From: Candidatus Aenigmatarchaeota archaeon
Lineage (GTDB): Archaea > Aenigmatarchaeota > Aenigmatarchaeia > QMZP01
DNA: 21,438 nucleotides
NCBI GenBank assembly: GCA_016202725.1
Contig: JACQOD010000109.1
Coordinates: forward strand, 1-21,438
Direction: 5' to 3'
Shown here: positions 6,647 to 14,147 of the stretch, piece after piece
Numbering within the stretch: position 1 is the first letter of the stretch
Layout: the number at the start of each line of letters is the position of its first letter
The notes under the pieces: model-generated
What the model was told of the DNA's origin: nothing
The model's input: the letters and a program-made list of their open reading frames with translations, nothing else
The model's database searches: none
Made by a program: the position numbers and the translations under genes

Positions 6647-7555
6647 TCACTCCAGCACTTCCGCCGTGTCCACAGTCCCGTCCCCGTCCGCGTCCACGCC
6701 CCGGACCACGTGAGCGATGGCCTCCCCGGAGGGATTGGGCTCCCGGGCGATCTCAGGGCGATGGATGAGCGCCAGGATGGCTGCCCTGGTTCCAGCGAAG
6801 CGCTTCCCCGCAAGGAGCAAGATTCTCCCTTCGGGGTCCCAGGGATTCGGCACCACCGTCACCATACCCTCCTCGTCCTCCCTATACTCCCTGCCGGAGA
6901 GGGTCGAGCGGAGGAAGACCTCCCCCTGCAGGGAGAAGCGGATAGGGAGGTTGTCATTGAGGGCATGGGTGACCATATTGACGGTAGGACCGCCGATCAC
7001 GATGAGGTTGCCTTGTCGCTCTGCTTCGCGAAGCTCCACATCCAGCCGGTAGTTGGGCAGCTGCTTGCCGCCGGCAAGGCTGCCCAGGAAGAGGGCGAGG
7101 TCAATGGCGCAGCAGCCATCAGCGGCGCGGGCCTTGAAGGGGCCGTGAGGATCGGGGGAACCCACGATGATGCGCGCCTGCAAGCGCCCGGTCTGAACAA
7201 AAGGCTGCAGGGGCGGGGAAGGGGGATCCAGCGTCTTCCCCTGCCCCGGCCCCACGCGCACCCCATACGCCGAGTCCTTGAGCTGGTAGAACCTGGCCAA
7301 TGCCCCCTGGCGCTGCTCCCTCCCCACCTCCCGGAGGAGGCCGGCCTTGCGGAAATTGGTGACGTAGTAGTAGACCTTCTGCTCGTGCACGCCCAACCGC
7401 TTGGCCGCATCGGCAGGGCAGCAGGGCTGGGCGAACTCCCGCAAGACCCGCCAGCCCAGGGGGGAGGCAAACAGGCGGATGATGGTGGGATCGTCGTACA
7501 GCTTGAGGGGGGTGGCGGTCTGCCCTTCGAGGAGGTACGAATCCATAGCGTCCAC
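6647..7555 (-). CDS. ArsR-like HTH protein with S-layer-type C-terminal domain
   Basis: 302 aa, with no signal peptide or membrane span. Residues 25-92 form a winged helix (PADAAKRLGVHEQKVYYYV, then a second helix and wing). From about 125 the sequence looks like the archaeal S-layer C-terminal domain family: VGSPDPHGPFKARAADG, NLIVIGGPTVN at 183-193, VVPNPWDPEGRILLLAG. It ends in a calcium-loop-like DADGDGTVDTAEVLE. The VGGP-type motif is shared with the S-layer protein at 2573. A cytoplasmic DNA-binding protein carrying this domain may regulate surface genes, but that is inference. The start is uncertain: GTG at 7555 is about 31 nt and ATG at 7546 about 40 nt from the TATA centre, and neither has an RBS. 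It is divergent from glmS. Confidence 0.75.
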   Translation of the reverse strand: MDAMDSYLLEGQTATPLKLYDDPTIIRLFASPLGWRVLREFAQPCCPADAAKRLGVHEQKVYYYVTNFRKAGLLREVGREQRQGALARFYQLKDSAYGVRVGPGQGKTLDPPSPPLQPFVQTGRLQARIIVGSPDPHGPFKARAADGCCAIDLALFLGSLAGGKQLPNYRLDVELREAERQGNLIVIGGPTVNMVTHALNDNLPIRFSLQGEVFLRSTLSGREYREDEEGMVTVVPNPWDPEGRILLLAGKRFAGTRAAILALIHRPEIAREPNPSGEAIAHVVRGVDADGDGTVDTAEVLE

Positions 7556-7582
7556 GACCAGTAAAAAGAGTTTTTGACTAGC

Positions 7583-7590
7583 TATATATA
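7583..7590 (-). promoter_or_regulatory. TATA box of the HTH/S-layer-domain gene
   Basis: TATATATA predicts transcription starting near 7560 on the minus strand, giving a leader of only about 5 to 14 nt depending on which start codon is used. Confidence 0.6.
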
Positions 7591-7628
7591 CTTTTGCCCA
7601 CTCCTCTGACCAGGCTTTGGGGAAAGGG

Positions 7629-7634
7629 TAAATA
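7629..7634 (+). promoter_or_regulatory. TATA-like box of glmS
   Basis: TAAATA is centred about 26 nt before the glmS ATG, again the leaderless arrangement. The box is weaker than that of the divergent gene. Confidence 0.45.
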
Positions 7635-7656
7635 GCTCGAGAGGCAAGGAAGGGCC

Positions 7657-9423
7657 ATGTGCGGGATCATCGGCATCGTGAGCACAAACGACGTTGGAAA
7701 AGACATGCTCACCGCCCTGGAGAAAATGCTCTACCGGGGGGTGGACTCCTCGGGCATGGCAGTCGTCTCTGAGGGGAAGATCCTGATCCGAAAGGGGGTG
7801 GGCAAAGTGGGCGAGGTTGACCGGGCGGTTCGTCTTCGGGACCTCCACGGGCGTGTGGGCATTGGCCATAATCGCTGGGCAACCACCGGCAAGGTGAGCC
7901 AGGAGAACGCCCATCCCCACACCGATTGCCAAGGGAAGATAGCGGTCGTCCACAACGGCATTGTCGAGAATTTCGAGGAGTTGAAGAGCCAGCTCATTCG
8001 TGACGGCCATCGCTTCGCGAGCGAGACCGATACGGAGGTCATCCCCCACCTCATTGAGCAACACCTGCAGAGGGGGTTCGAGGAGGCGGTGCGGAAGGCC
8101 TTCCTCTCCCTGCGCGGGAGGAACGCGTTCGTGGCGCTGCATATCGATACGCCCGCTGTCATTGCCGCCCGTAAAGGATCCCCCCTTATTGTCGGAGTCG
8201 GGAAGGGGGAAATGTACATCGCCAGCGACATCACCGCCTTCTTGGACCACACCCGCGAAGTCATGTACTTGGACGATGATGAAATGGTAGTCCTGCAGGA
8301 GCATCCCGTCTTCCGCAGTATCTCCACCGGCCAGCAGGTCGAAAAGCGGCGAGTAGTGATCGGTTGGGACGCCCAGGACGCCGAGAAAGGCGACTACCCC
8401 CACTTCCTCCTCAAGGAGATCATGGAGCAGAAGGAGACCATCTGGCGCGCCATCAACCAGAAGGACGAGGACATCCTCGAGATCGCCAGGACCATCAATT
8501 CGGCCCCCCACACCTACTTCACCGGCTGCGGGACCGCGGGCAAGGTCTGCCGCGCAGGGGAATATCTGTTCAGCAAGATCGCGGGCAAGCACGTCGACGT
8601 GACCGTTGCATCCGAATTCCCGAACTTTGAGCACCTCCTCAACGACCAGAGCTTGCTCATCGCCATCTCCCAGTCGGGCGAGACGGCGGATGTCCTGGAG
8701 GCCATCGAGCGCGCGAAGAAGAGGGGCACCCGGGTCCTGTCCCTGGTCAACGTGGAGGGTTCCTCCCTGGATCGCTTGTCGGACACGTCGGTCCTCCTGA
8801 AGGCCGGGCCGGAGAAGGCCGTGGCGTCCACCAAAGCCACGACTGCCCAATTGGCCCTGGTCACCCTCCTGGCCTACGCCACGGCCGGGAAGCTCCGTCA
8901 GGGAAAATCGCTGCTCTTCGACGTCGCCGGGGAAGTCAATGACCTGCTCAATCCCCGCTATGAAGAGAGGGTCCGTTCCCTCGCCAAGCGGATCTACAAG
9001 AGCCCCAACATCTTCATCATCGGGCGCGGGGCCAACTTCCCGATCGCCCAAGAAGCAGCCATCAAGATCATGGAGGTGAGTTACATCCACGCCCAGGGCT
9101 TCGCGGGGGGAGAACTCAAGCACGGCCCCCTTGCCCTCATCACTCCCGGCACGCCCTGCATCGTGCTGGTGGCGAACGACGAACTGAAGGAGGGCATCCT
9201 GGTCAATGCCCAGGAAATCAAGGCGCGCGGCGGCCTCGTGATCGGGATCTCCCCCCAGAATCACTCGGTCTTCGACGAATGGATCAGGGTCCCTGATGCA
9301 GGCGATGCCTCGCCCATCGTGAACCTGATTCCCATCCAGCTCCTGGCCTACCAGCTGGGCCTGCTGCGCAAGACCGATGTGGACATGCCCCGCAACCTGA
9401 GCAAGAGCGTGACGGTGAAGTGA
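7657..9423 (+). CDS. glmS: Glutamine-fructose-6-phosphate aminotransferase (isomerizing)
   Basis: 588 aa, close to the usual ~600. It makes glucosamine-6-phosphate from fructose-6-phosphate and glutamine, the first step to UDP-GlcNAc. The N-terminal glutaminase domain (about 1-220) has the catalytic Cys2 after Met, HNRWATTG and HNGIVENFEEL. Two SIS sugar-phosphate domains follow: SQSGETADV carries the phosphate-binding serines, and FAGGELKHGPLALI the conserved Glu/His region. It ends in LSKSVTVK with the conserved lysine. The usual CGTS motif reads CGTA here, a substitution I believe occurs in some homologues. The Shine-Dalgarno is weak, and the promoter spacing suggests a leaderless start. 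glmU lies 129 bp downstream on the same strand. Confidence 0.95.
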   Translation: MCGIIGIVSTNDVGKDMLTALEKMLYRGVDSSGMAVVSEGKILIRKGVGKVGEVDRAVRLRDLHGRVGIGHNRWATTGKVSQENAHPHTDCQGKIAVVHNGIVENFEELKSQLIRDGHRFASETDTEVIPHLIEQHLQRGFEEAVRKAFLSLRGRNAFVALHIDTPAVIAARKGSPLIVGVGKGEMYIASDITAFLDHTREVMYLDDDEMVVLQEHPVFRSISTGQQVEKRRVVIGWDAQDAEKGDYPHFLLKEIMEQKETIWRAINQKDEDILEIARTINSAPHTYFTGCGTAGKVCRAGEYLFSKIAGKHVDVTVASEFPNFEHLLNDQSLLIAISQSGETADVLEAIERAKKRGTRVLSLVNVEGSSLDRLSDTSVLLKAGPEKAVASTKATTAQLALVTLLAYATAGKLRQGKSLLFDVAGEVNDLLNPRYEERVRSLAKRIYKSPNIFIIGRGANFPIAQEAAIKIMEVSYIHAQGFAGGELKHGPLALITPGTPCIVLVANDELKEGILVNAQEIKARGGLVIGISPQNHSVFDEWIRVPDAGDASPIVNLIPIQLLAYQLGLLRKTDVDMPRNLSKSVTVK

Positions 9424-9542
9424 CGGTGATAACATGAGGAATGGCGTTTCCCTGAGTGCGTCCCCAGCAACCTCGCTGCAGCGGGTGAGGTCACCGGCAG
9501 GCCCGCGGCGCGATGGGGGCCTCCGCATCCCGGCCGCAGGGC

Positions 9543-9549
9543 AGGAGGT
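9543..9549 (+). promoter_or_regulatory. Ribosome binding site of glmU
   Basis: AGGAGGT lies 3 nt before the ATG at 9553. No TATA-like box is seen in the preceding 129 bp, so glmU is probably read from the glmS transcript and needs this site for internal initiation. Confidence 0.6.
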
Positions 9550-9552
9550 TCC

Positions 9553-10689
9553 ATGCAAGCAGTGATCCTGGCAGCCGGCAAGGGCACGCGCATGGCTCCG
9601 CTGGAGACGCCGAAGCCCCTGCTCAAAGTGGCGGGGAAGCCCTTCCTCCAGCACACGCTGGAACGCCTCGAGGGACTGGCGACCGAAGCAGTCATCGTAG
9701 TCGGGCACGGACAGGAGCTGGTGCGAGCATTCCTGGAAAGCCAGCGTTTCCGGCTCAAGATCACGGTGGTGGAGCAAGCCGTCCCCAAGGGAACCTGGGA
9801 TGCCCTCCAGGCGGCGCGTCCCCACCTGCGGGAGCGGTTCCTCGTCATGAACGGGGACGATCTCTACCCCCGCGCGGATATCGCCGCCTGCCTGCGGGCA
9901 GGGCCCTCCATCCTGGTCCAGGAGGTGGCTGATCCATCCCGGTTCGGGGTGATCGAGGAGCGCGGCGGCGTCCTGCAGCGGATTCATGAGAAGCCCCTGC
10001 GGGCGCCGAGCAGCCTGGCCAACACCGGCCTGTGCGTCCTTGACCAGCAGGTCTTCAACCAGCAGGTCCGCCCCAGCAGGCGGGGCGAGCTCGAACTGGT
10101 GGATGCCCTGGCCGGCCTGCGGGTGGTCAGGGCCACGGGCTGGGTGCCCGTTGGGTATCCGTGGGACCTCCTCCTCGCGAACGAGTGGCTCCTCCGCTCC
10201 CTCAGGCGGCGGGTGGAGGGGAAGGTGGAGAGGGGGGCCACCCTGCTAAGCCAGGTAGTGGTGGGGAAAGGGACGCTCATCCGCGCTGGAGCGTACATCG
10301 AGGGGCCGGTCGTGGTCGGCCGCGACTGCATCATCGGCCCCAACTGCTACATCAGGCCAGGGACCTCCATCGGGGACGGCTGCAAGGTCGGCAACGCCGT
10401 GGAGCTCAAGAACTGCGTCATCGGCGACCACGTCTCCATCGGCCACCTCTCCTACCTGGGGGACTCGGTCCTCGGGGACAACATCAACATCGGCGCGGGA
10501 ACCATCGCCGCCAACCTCCGGCACGACGGCAAGCCCATCCAGGCCCGCCCCCAGGGCAGGCTGCTGGAGACCGGCAGGCGGAAGCTGGGCTGCATCATCG
10601 CCTCCGGCGTGCATACGGGCATCCACACCTCGATTTACCCGGGACGCATCCTGACGCAGGATACGCTCCCCGGCCAGACCGTCCGCTAA
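9553..10689 (+). CDS. glmU: Bifunctional sugar-1-phosphate nucleotidylyltransferase/acetyltransferase (archaeal GlmU)
   Basis: 378 aa. Residues 1-220 form a nucleotidyltransferase domain with LAAGKGTRMAPLETPKPLL at the N-terminus, NGDDLYPRADI and HEKP. From about 235 there is a left-handed beta-helix of hexapeptide repeats (VVVGRDCIIGPNCYIRPGTS), with GNAVELKN, HLSYLGD and GAGTIAANLRHDG, which match the acetyltransferase active-site region of GlmU. It should acetylate glucosamine-1-phosphate and convert it to UDP-GlcNAc, like archaeal dual-function enzymes of this architecture (ST0452, MJ1101). With glmS this gives most of the route to UDP-GlcNAc; a phosphoglucosamine mutase is not in the window. 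Exact nucleotide and sugar specificity cannot be read from sequence. Confidence 0.88.
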   Translation: MQAVILAAGKGTRMAPLETPKPLLKVAGKPFLQHTLERLEGLATEAVIVVGHGQELVRAFLESQRFRLKITVVEQAVPKGTWDALQAARPHLRERFLVMNGDDLYPRADIAACLRAGPSILVQEVADPSRFGVIEERGGVLQRIHEKPLRAPSSLANTGLCVLDQQVFNQQVRPSRRGELELVDALAGLRVVRATGWVPVGYPWDLLLANEWLLRSLRRRVEGKVERGATLLSQVVVGKGTLIRAGAYIEGPVVVGRDCIIGPNCYIRPGTSIGDGCKVGNAVELKNCVIGDHVSIGHLSYLGDSVLGDNINIGAGTIAANLRHDGKPIQARPQGRLLETGRRKLGCIIASGVHTGIHTSIYPGRILTQDTLPGQTVR

Positions 10690-10697
10690 GCGCGAAC

Positions 10698-10705
10698 GAA
10701 ACAAT
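10698..10705 (+). repeat. GAAACAAT octamer after glmU
   Basis: Intergenic copy of the octamer seen at the nurA and S-layer promoters, 9 nt after the glmU stop codon and about 110 nt before the TATA box of the next gene. Confidence 0.4.
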
Positions 10706-10807
10706 CGGCACTATTCCGCCCCTGCCGGGCCGTGACGGCGCGGCGGGACAGCGATTCCTGCCGAGAATGCAGTGACGATTCTTTTCGTCGCCGACGCTAG
10801 CGCGAGA

Positions 10808-10814
10808 TTTTTAA
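10808..10814 (+). promoter_or_regulatory. TATA box of the small membrane protein gene
   Basis: TTTTTAA is centred 26 nt before the ATG at 10837, so a leaderless transcript is expected. No Shine-Dalgarno precedes the ATG. Confidence 0.6.
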
Positions 10815-10836
10815 GCCGCTGCCCCCAATACCTGGT

Positions 10837-11232
10837 ATGGCCTTCCACGAGACGCTGCTCGACCTGGCCACGTCCCAGAGTTGGGCGGCCCTCGGGATCC
10901 AGCTCCTGCTCTCCACGATCATCGGGGGCCTCGTAGTGATCGTGCTCCTGGCGGTCGCCAGCAAGGCATGGAAGGAGAACACCAAGCCCCAGAACGCTTT
11001 CCTGATGGTTTTTGCCATAAACCTGATTACCATTTTTGGGTTCTTGGCGCTGCTGGGACCGATTTTCCCGCTCGCAGGCGTGCTCCTCCCCATCCTCATC
11101 TGGATCGGGCTGACGAAGGCCTTCTTCTCCGACCTCCGCTGGCTCCACGCCGCCATCATCGGGGCGGTGGGCTACCTGCTGAGCATCGTGCTGGTGCCCA
11201 GTGTGATGGGCATGTTCGCTGGTTTTGTCTGA
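10837..11232 (+). CDS. Small multispanning membrane protein, unknown function
   Basis: 131 aa and very hydrophobic. There are three or four predicted spans: about 19-42 (LGIQLLLSTIIGGLVVIVLL), 55-72 (AFLMVFAINLITIFGFLALL), 74-92 (partly merged with the previous one) and 104-125. A short basic segment, ASKAWKENTKPQN, lies between the first two. I recognise no family motif. It has its own promoter and lies between glmU and the convergent ribosomal protein gene. The gene is supported by the start context and by coherent TM-loop-TM structure. Confidence 0.7.
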   Translation: MAFHETLLDLATSQSWAALGIQLLLSTIIGGLVVIVLLAVASKAWKENTKPQNAFLMVFAINLITIFGFLALLGPIFPLAGVLLPILIWIGLTKAFFSDLRWLHAAIIGAVGYLLSIVLVPSVMGMFAGFV

Positions 11233-11291
11233 GGTGACAAAGCAGTGCGCAATGAATTTCTGCGAAGAACCCCTTGCGTGCAAACCGCCGC

Positions 11292-11813
11292 TCACGCCGC
11301 GCCCTCGATGATCCGCGTGGTGACCGGCAGCTTGTAGCCGGCTATCCGCAGGGCGTCCTTGGCGACCTGCGCTTTCCCGGCCTCCAGCCAGACGTGGAGG
11401 ATCGGTTGCAGCTTCCTGACCTGCGCCGCGGAGCCGATGGGCTTGCCGAAGGACTGGCGCATGCCTGACTGGTAGCGGTCTGCCCCTGCCCCGGTGGCGA
11501 GGGGGTTCTCGCGCAGGACGTGGAAGGGGTAGACCACGATCTTGAGGAAGAACCCTTCCTCGCCCAGGTCCCGGGCAAGGATCTTGTGCGCAGCGTTCCG
11601 CGCAGCTTCCAGGGCGTTGTCCCGCACCTGGGCGTCCTTCAGGGCCAGCAGGCTGACCTTGCGGGGGAAGGCCTTCGTGCGGTTGCCCATCTCGAACTTG
11701 TGGATCTTCAGCTCGGGCACGCCCTTGACGTATCCTTTCTTGGGCTTCCGGATGCTCTGGCGGGTGTTGGGCCGCTCGAACGTCCGGTAGCAGCGTGCAG
11801 GTCGCAGTCCCAT
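11292..11813 (-). CDS. rpl10e: Large-subunit ribosomal protein L10e (uL16 family)
   Basis: 173 aa, the normal length. It begins MGLRPARCYR and has the family blocks KGYVKGVPELKIHKFEMGN, QVRDNALEAARNAAHKIL and the near-invariant HVLRENPLATGAGADRYQSGMRQSFGKPIGSAA. uL16/L10e sits near the central protuberance and helps position tRNA at the peptidyl transferase centre. It is transcribed alone from its own TATA box. It lies downstream of dcd on the same strand but is separated by 244 bp. Confidence 0.96.
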   Translation of the reverse strand: MGLRPARCYRTFERPNTRQSIRKPKKGYVKGVPELKIHKFEMGNRTKAFPRKVSLLALKDAQVRDNALEAARNAAHKILARDLGEEGFFLKIVVYPFHVLRENPLATGAGADRYQSGMRQSFGKPIGSAAQVRKLQPILHVWLEAGKAQVAKDALRIAGYKLPVTTRIIEGAA

Positions 11814-11843
11814 GGTCTCACTGGCAGGTATTGGCAGGACACC

Positions 11844-11851
11844 TATTTAAA
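11844..11851 (-). promoter_or_regulatory. TATA box of rpl10e
   Basis: TATTTAAA (read as TTTAAATA on the minus strand) is centred about 34 nt before the ATG, predicting a leader of roughly 8 nt. Confidence 0.6.
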
Positions 11852-11949
11852 GGCGGGTGGGTGGTGGGCTGTGTGGCAGATGGTTGGCCCCTATCGGTAT
11901 GAGTCATGCAGGGACCCCAGGACGCTGGAAAAGCGGGTTGTGGATAGGG

Positions 11950-12009
11950 GAAAATGAAAATCGCTCACCTGCGGGTCAATGTGTCACACGGTCCGGGCGG
12001 CGTGGCCGC
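11950..12009 (-). terminator. Possible dcd terminator
   Basis: On the minus strand, downstream of dcd, a GC-rich hairpin (GCGGC-CAC-GCCGC at 11997-12009) is followed some 35 nt later by a T-rich stretch (GATTTTCATTTT at 11951-11962). Archaeal termination needs mainly the T tract. The signal is modest, and the rest of 11852-12057 shows nothing I can name. Confidence 0.3.
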
Positions 12010-12057
12010 TGATGCCTCGCCTTTCGTGTGGGATGGCAGCGCTGCCTGAAAGGAACA

Positions 12058-12627
12058 CTACTTCCGGACATCTTCGTCCTGGTACATCTTGCTCTGCCCG
12101 ACGGCGCTCTGGCCCGCATACTTGGCGTCCTTCCGCAGGTTGTAGGGCACCTCGGCGGGGGAGGCGAGCTGGAAGAGCAGGAGCTTGCAGATCCGCATGC
12201 CTGGATAGAGGGTCACGGGCATCTTGCCCAGGTTGGAGATCTCCAGGACCAGCTTGCCATCGAAGCCGGGATCGATCCAGCCCGCGGTGATGTGGGCCGT
12301 GACCCCCAGCCTCCCGAGGGAGGAGCGCCCGTCCACGTACGCGGCCAGGGAGGAAGGGATGCGTATCCGCTCGCCGGTGATCCCGAGGATGAAATCTCCC
12401 GGGTGGACCGTGAAGGGGCGGCCATCGGCCCGCACGGTTTCCGTGTAGTCTTTCGGCTGCCGGGAGTCGATGAACGGCTCCTGGGTGTGCTTGAAGACCT
12501 TGAACTCATCCCCCAGGGTGAGGTCCACCCAGGCCGCCTGGACCTGGTGTTCGGGGTCCCGCAGGGGCTCCACGACAAGGATGCCCTCCGCGAGGAGTTT
12601 CCTGATCTCATGGTCCGGCAGGATCAT
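12058..12627 (-). CDS. dcd: dCTP deaminase
   Basis: 189 aa, the usual length. Family hallmarks are the trimer-interface motif GRSSLGRLGV, the active-site block ITAGWIDPGFDGKLVLEISN with the catalytic glutamate, and a nucleotide-covering C-terminal tail (KYAGQSAVGQSKMYQDED). It deaminates dCTP to dUTP for dTTP synthesis; some archaeal members also hydrolyse dUTP to dUMP, and sequence alone does not decide this. I used the ATG at 12627 (MILPDHEI), not an in-frame TTG 18 nt upstream. The ATG fits the family start, sits 24.5 nt from a TATA-like box and follows a run of G. Confidence 0.94.
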   Translation of the reverse strand: MILPDHEIRKLLAEGILVVEPLRDPEHQVQAAWVDLTLGDEFKVFKHTQEPFIDSRQPKDYTETVRADGRPFTVHPGDFILGITGERIRIPSSLAAYVDGRSSLGRLGVTAHITAGWIDPGFDGKLVLEISNLGKMPVTLYPGMRICKLLLFQLASPAEVPYNLRKDAKYAGQSAVGQSKMYQDEDVRK

Positions 12628-12646
12628 ACCCCCCCTTGGGAGCAAG

Positions 12647-12656
12647 GCTTAAAAGC
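12647..12656 (-). promoter_or_regulatory. TATA-like box of dcd
   Basis: GCTTTTAAGC on the minus strand is centred 24.5 nt before the dcd ATG. The sequence is self-complementary, so weak activity in both directions is possible. Confidence 0.5.
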
Positions 12657-12670
12657 GCCGTCCCGCTTGG

Positions 12671-12678
12671 CTTAAGAA
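12671..12678 (+). promoter_or_regulatory. TATA-like box of purB, followed by a GAAACAAT octamer
   Basis: CTTAAGAA is centred 26 nt before the ATG at 12700. The octamer GAAACAAT occupies 12688-12695, just before that ATG and overlapping the alternative ATG at 12694. The dcd and purB promoters share only about 70 bp. Confidence 0.45.
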
Positions 12679-12699
12679 GCTTTCCTCGAAACAATGCGC

Positions 12700-14106
12700 A
12701 TGGCGCCCGGCGTCTCCTCCCATGCATCCCCCATCTGCTGGCGCTATGGCTCGGAGGCCATGCGGGCGATTTTTCTGGAGGAAGGCAAGTTGCGGCTGAG
12801 CTTGGAGGTGGAGGCCGCCCTGGCGTGCGTGCAGGCCCGTTACGGCATCATCCCCCAGGAGGCGGCCGATGACATTGGCGAACATGCCTCCCTGCAGTAC
12901 GTGACCCCCGAGGCGGTCTTTGCACGGGAGCAGGAGATTCAGCACGACGTCAAGGCGATGGTGGACCTGCTGGCGGCGGCGTGCACGGGGGAAGGCAGGC
13001 GATTTGTCCACTACGGCGCGACCAGCTATGACATCGAGGACAACCGGCTGAGCCGGCAGCTGCAGGCTGCGACCGGCATGCTGGTCGAGGATGTCCGGGG
13101 CTTCGGGAAGGCGCTTGCGGAGCGGGCCGCCCAATACCGCGATCTCCCCGCCATCGGCAGGACCCACGGCCAATGGGCCGAGCCCATCACGATGGGGTTC
13201 AAGCTTGCGCAATATGTCGCCGACTGCATCATGGACTACCGGCTGCTGGGCGACTTCCTCGACCGCTACCTCGTTGGCAAACCCATGACGGGAGCGGTCG
13301 GCACGGCGGCCAGCCTGGTGCAGGAAAGCGGCGATGCCCAGCGGGCCCTGCAGGTCGGGAGGGACGTCATGCGCGAGCTGGGACTGCGGCCCGCGCTTGC
13401 CACCACCCAGGTCGTCCCCCGGAAAATGCACGCCTATGGGCTCCATACCGTGGCGCAGTCCACCGCCACCGCGGGAAGGTTTGCCCAGGAGGTCTGGGAC
13501 CTGCAGCGGCCGGAAATCCGCGAGGTGCGGGAGAAGCCCTACAAGCAGGGACAGGTGGGCTCGTCCGCCATGCCGCACAAGGCGGCCTTTGGAAACCCCA
13601 TTAACGCGGAGAACATCATCGGCTTGCACCGCGCGGTGCGCGACATTGCAGCGGGCGAGATGGACAACATCCTCCTGCACCACGAGCGGGATCTTTCCAA
13701 TTCCGGCAATGAGCGGGTGACCATCCCCGCCACCTACCTGCTCGCTGACGAGGCGCTTTGGCGCGCCGCGTCCATCGCCCGCTCCATGGAGGTGAACGAA
13801 TCCATGGTCAGGCGGAATCTCGCCGCCGCGTCGGCATTCACCGCCACGGAGCCGCTGATGCTGGCGCTCACCGGGAAGGGGATGGCGCGCGAGGACGCCC
13901 ACGCGCGGCTGCAGGAGGCCGCGCACAGGCTCTACCTGAACCCTGACATGGATCCGGTAGCGGCGTTCATTGCCGATCCGGAAATCTACGACCGGATGGG
14001 CGAAGGCGAGGTCAGGGGCATCATCGGCAGCCAGGCAGCCTACATCGGCGCTGCCCGGGAAATGACGGACGAGATCCTGGCGGTCGCGAGCGGCACCTTT
14101 CGTTGA
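12700..14106 (+). CDS. purB: Adenylosuccinate lyase
   Basis: 468 aa from this start. It catalyses two fumarate-releasing steps of purine synthesis (SAICAR to AICAR, and adenylosuccinate to AMP). Superfamily landmarks are RYGSEAMRAIF at the N-terminus, HYGATSYDIEDN, GRTHGQWAEPITMG with the catalytic histidine, and the signature loop GSSAMPHK...NP at 13558-13600. The usual signature is SSAMPHKRNP; here four residues (AAFG) stand between K and NP, three more than normal, with an undisturbed frame. ATG 12700 fits promoter spacing better than the in-frame ATG at 12694. It is divergent from dcd, so nucleotide metabolism is clustered here. No other purine genes are visible. Confidence 0.93.
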   Translation: MAPGVSSHASPICWRYGSEAMRAIFLEEGKLRLSLEVEAALACVQARYGIIPQEAADDIGEHASLQYVTPEAVFAREQEIQHDVKAMVDLLAAACTGEGRRFVHYGATSYDIEDNRLSRQLQAATGMLVEDVRGFGKALAERAAQYRDLPAIGRTHGQWAEPITMGFKLAQYVADCIMDYRLLGDFLDRYLVGKPMTGAVGTAASLVQESGDAQRALQVGRDVMRELGLRPALATTQVVPRKMHAYGLHTVAQSTATAGRFAQEVWDLQRPEIREVREKPYKQGQVGSSAMPHKAAFGNPINAENIIGLHRAVRDIAAGEMDNILLHHERDLSNSGNERVTIPATYLLADEALWRAASIARSMEVNESMVRRNLAAASAFTATEPLMLALTGKGMAREDAHARLQEAAHRLYLNPDMDPVAAFIADPEIYDRMGEGEVRGIIGSQAAYIGAAREMTDEILAVASGTFR

Positions 14107-14147
14107 AGGCGGCGTCGGGAACCGCATGACCTGCCGTATGTGTTTAG

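Noticed and set aside
6467..7564. Plus-strand open frame across the HTH/S-layer-domain gene
   Set aside because: It contains no domain, while the opposite strand gives a coherent two-domain protein with its own TATA box.
9434..9565. A 43-codon open frame between glmS and glmU
   Set aside because: It has no ribosome binding site, no recognisable sequence and overlaps the glmU start.
7582..9987. Open frame of about 800 codons on the minus strand across glmS and the start of glmU
   Set aside because: It is antisense to a certain gene, has no recognisable domain and is rich in residues expected from GC-rich third positions. It is a shadow of the real coding strand.
12007..12050. C-box-like TGATG and D-box-like CTGA, as in a C/D box guide RNA
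   Set aside because: The boxes are imperfect, the internal D' and C' boxes are missing, and such short motifs are common by chance.
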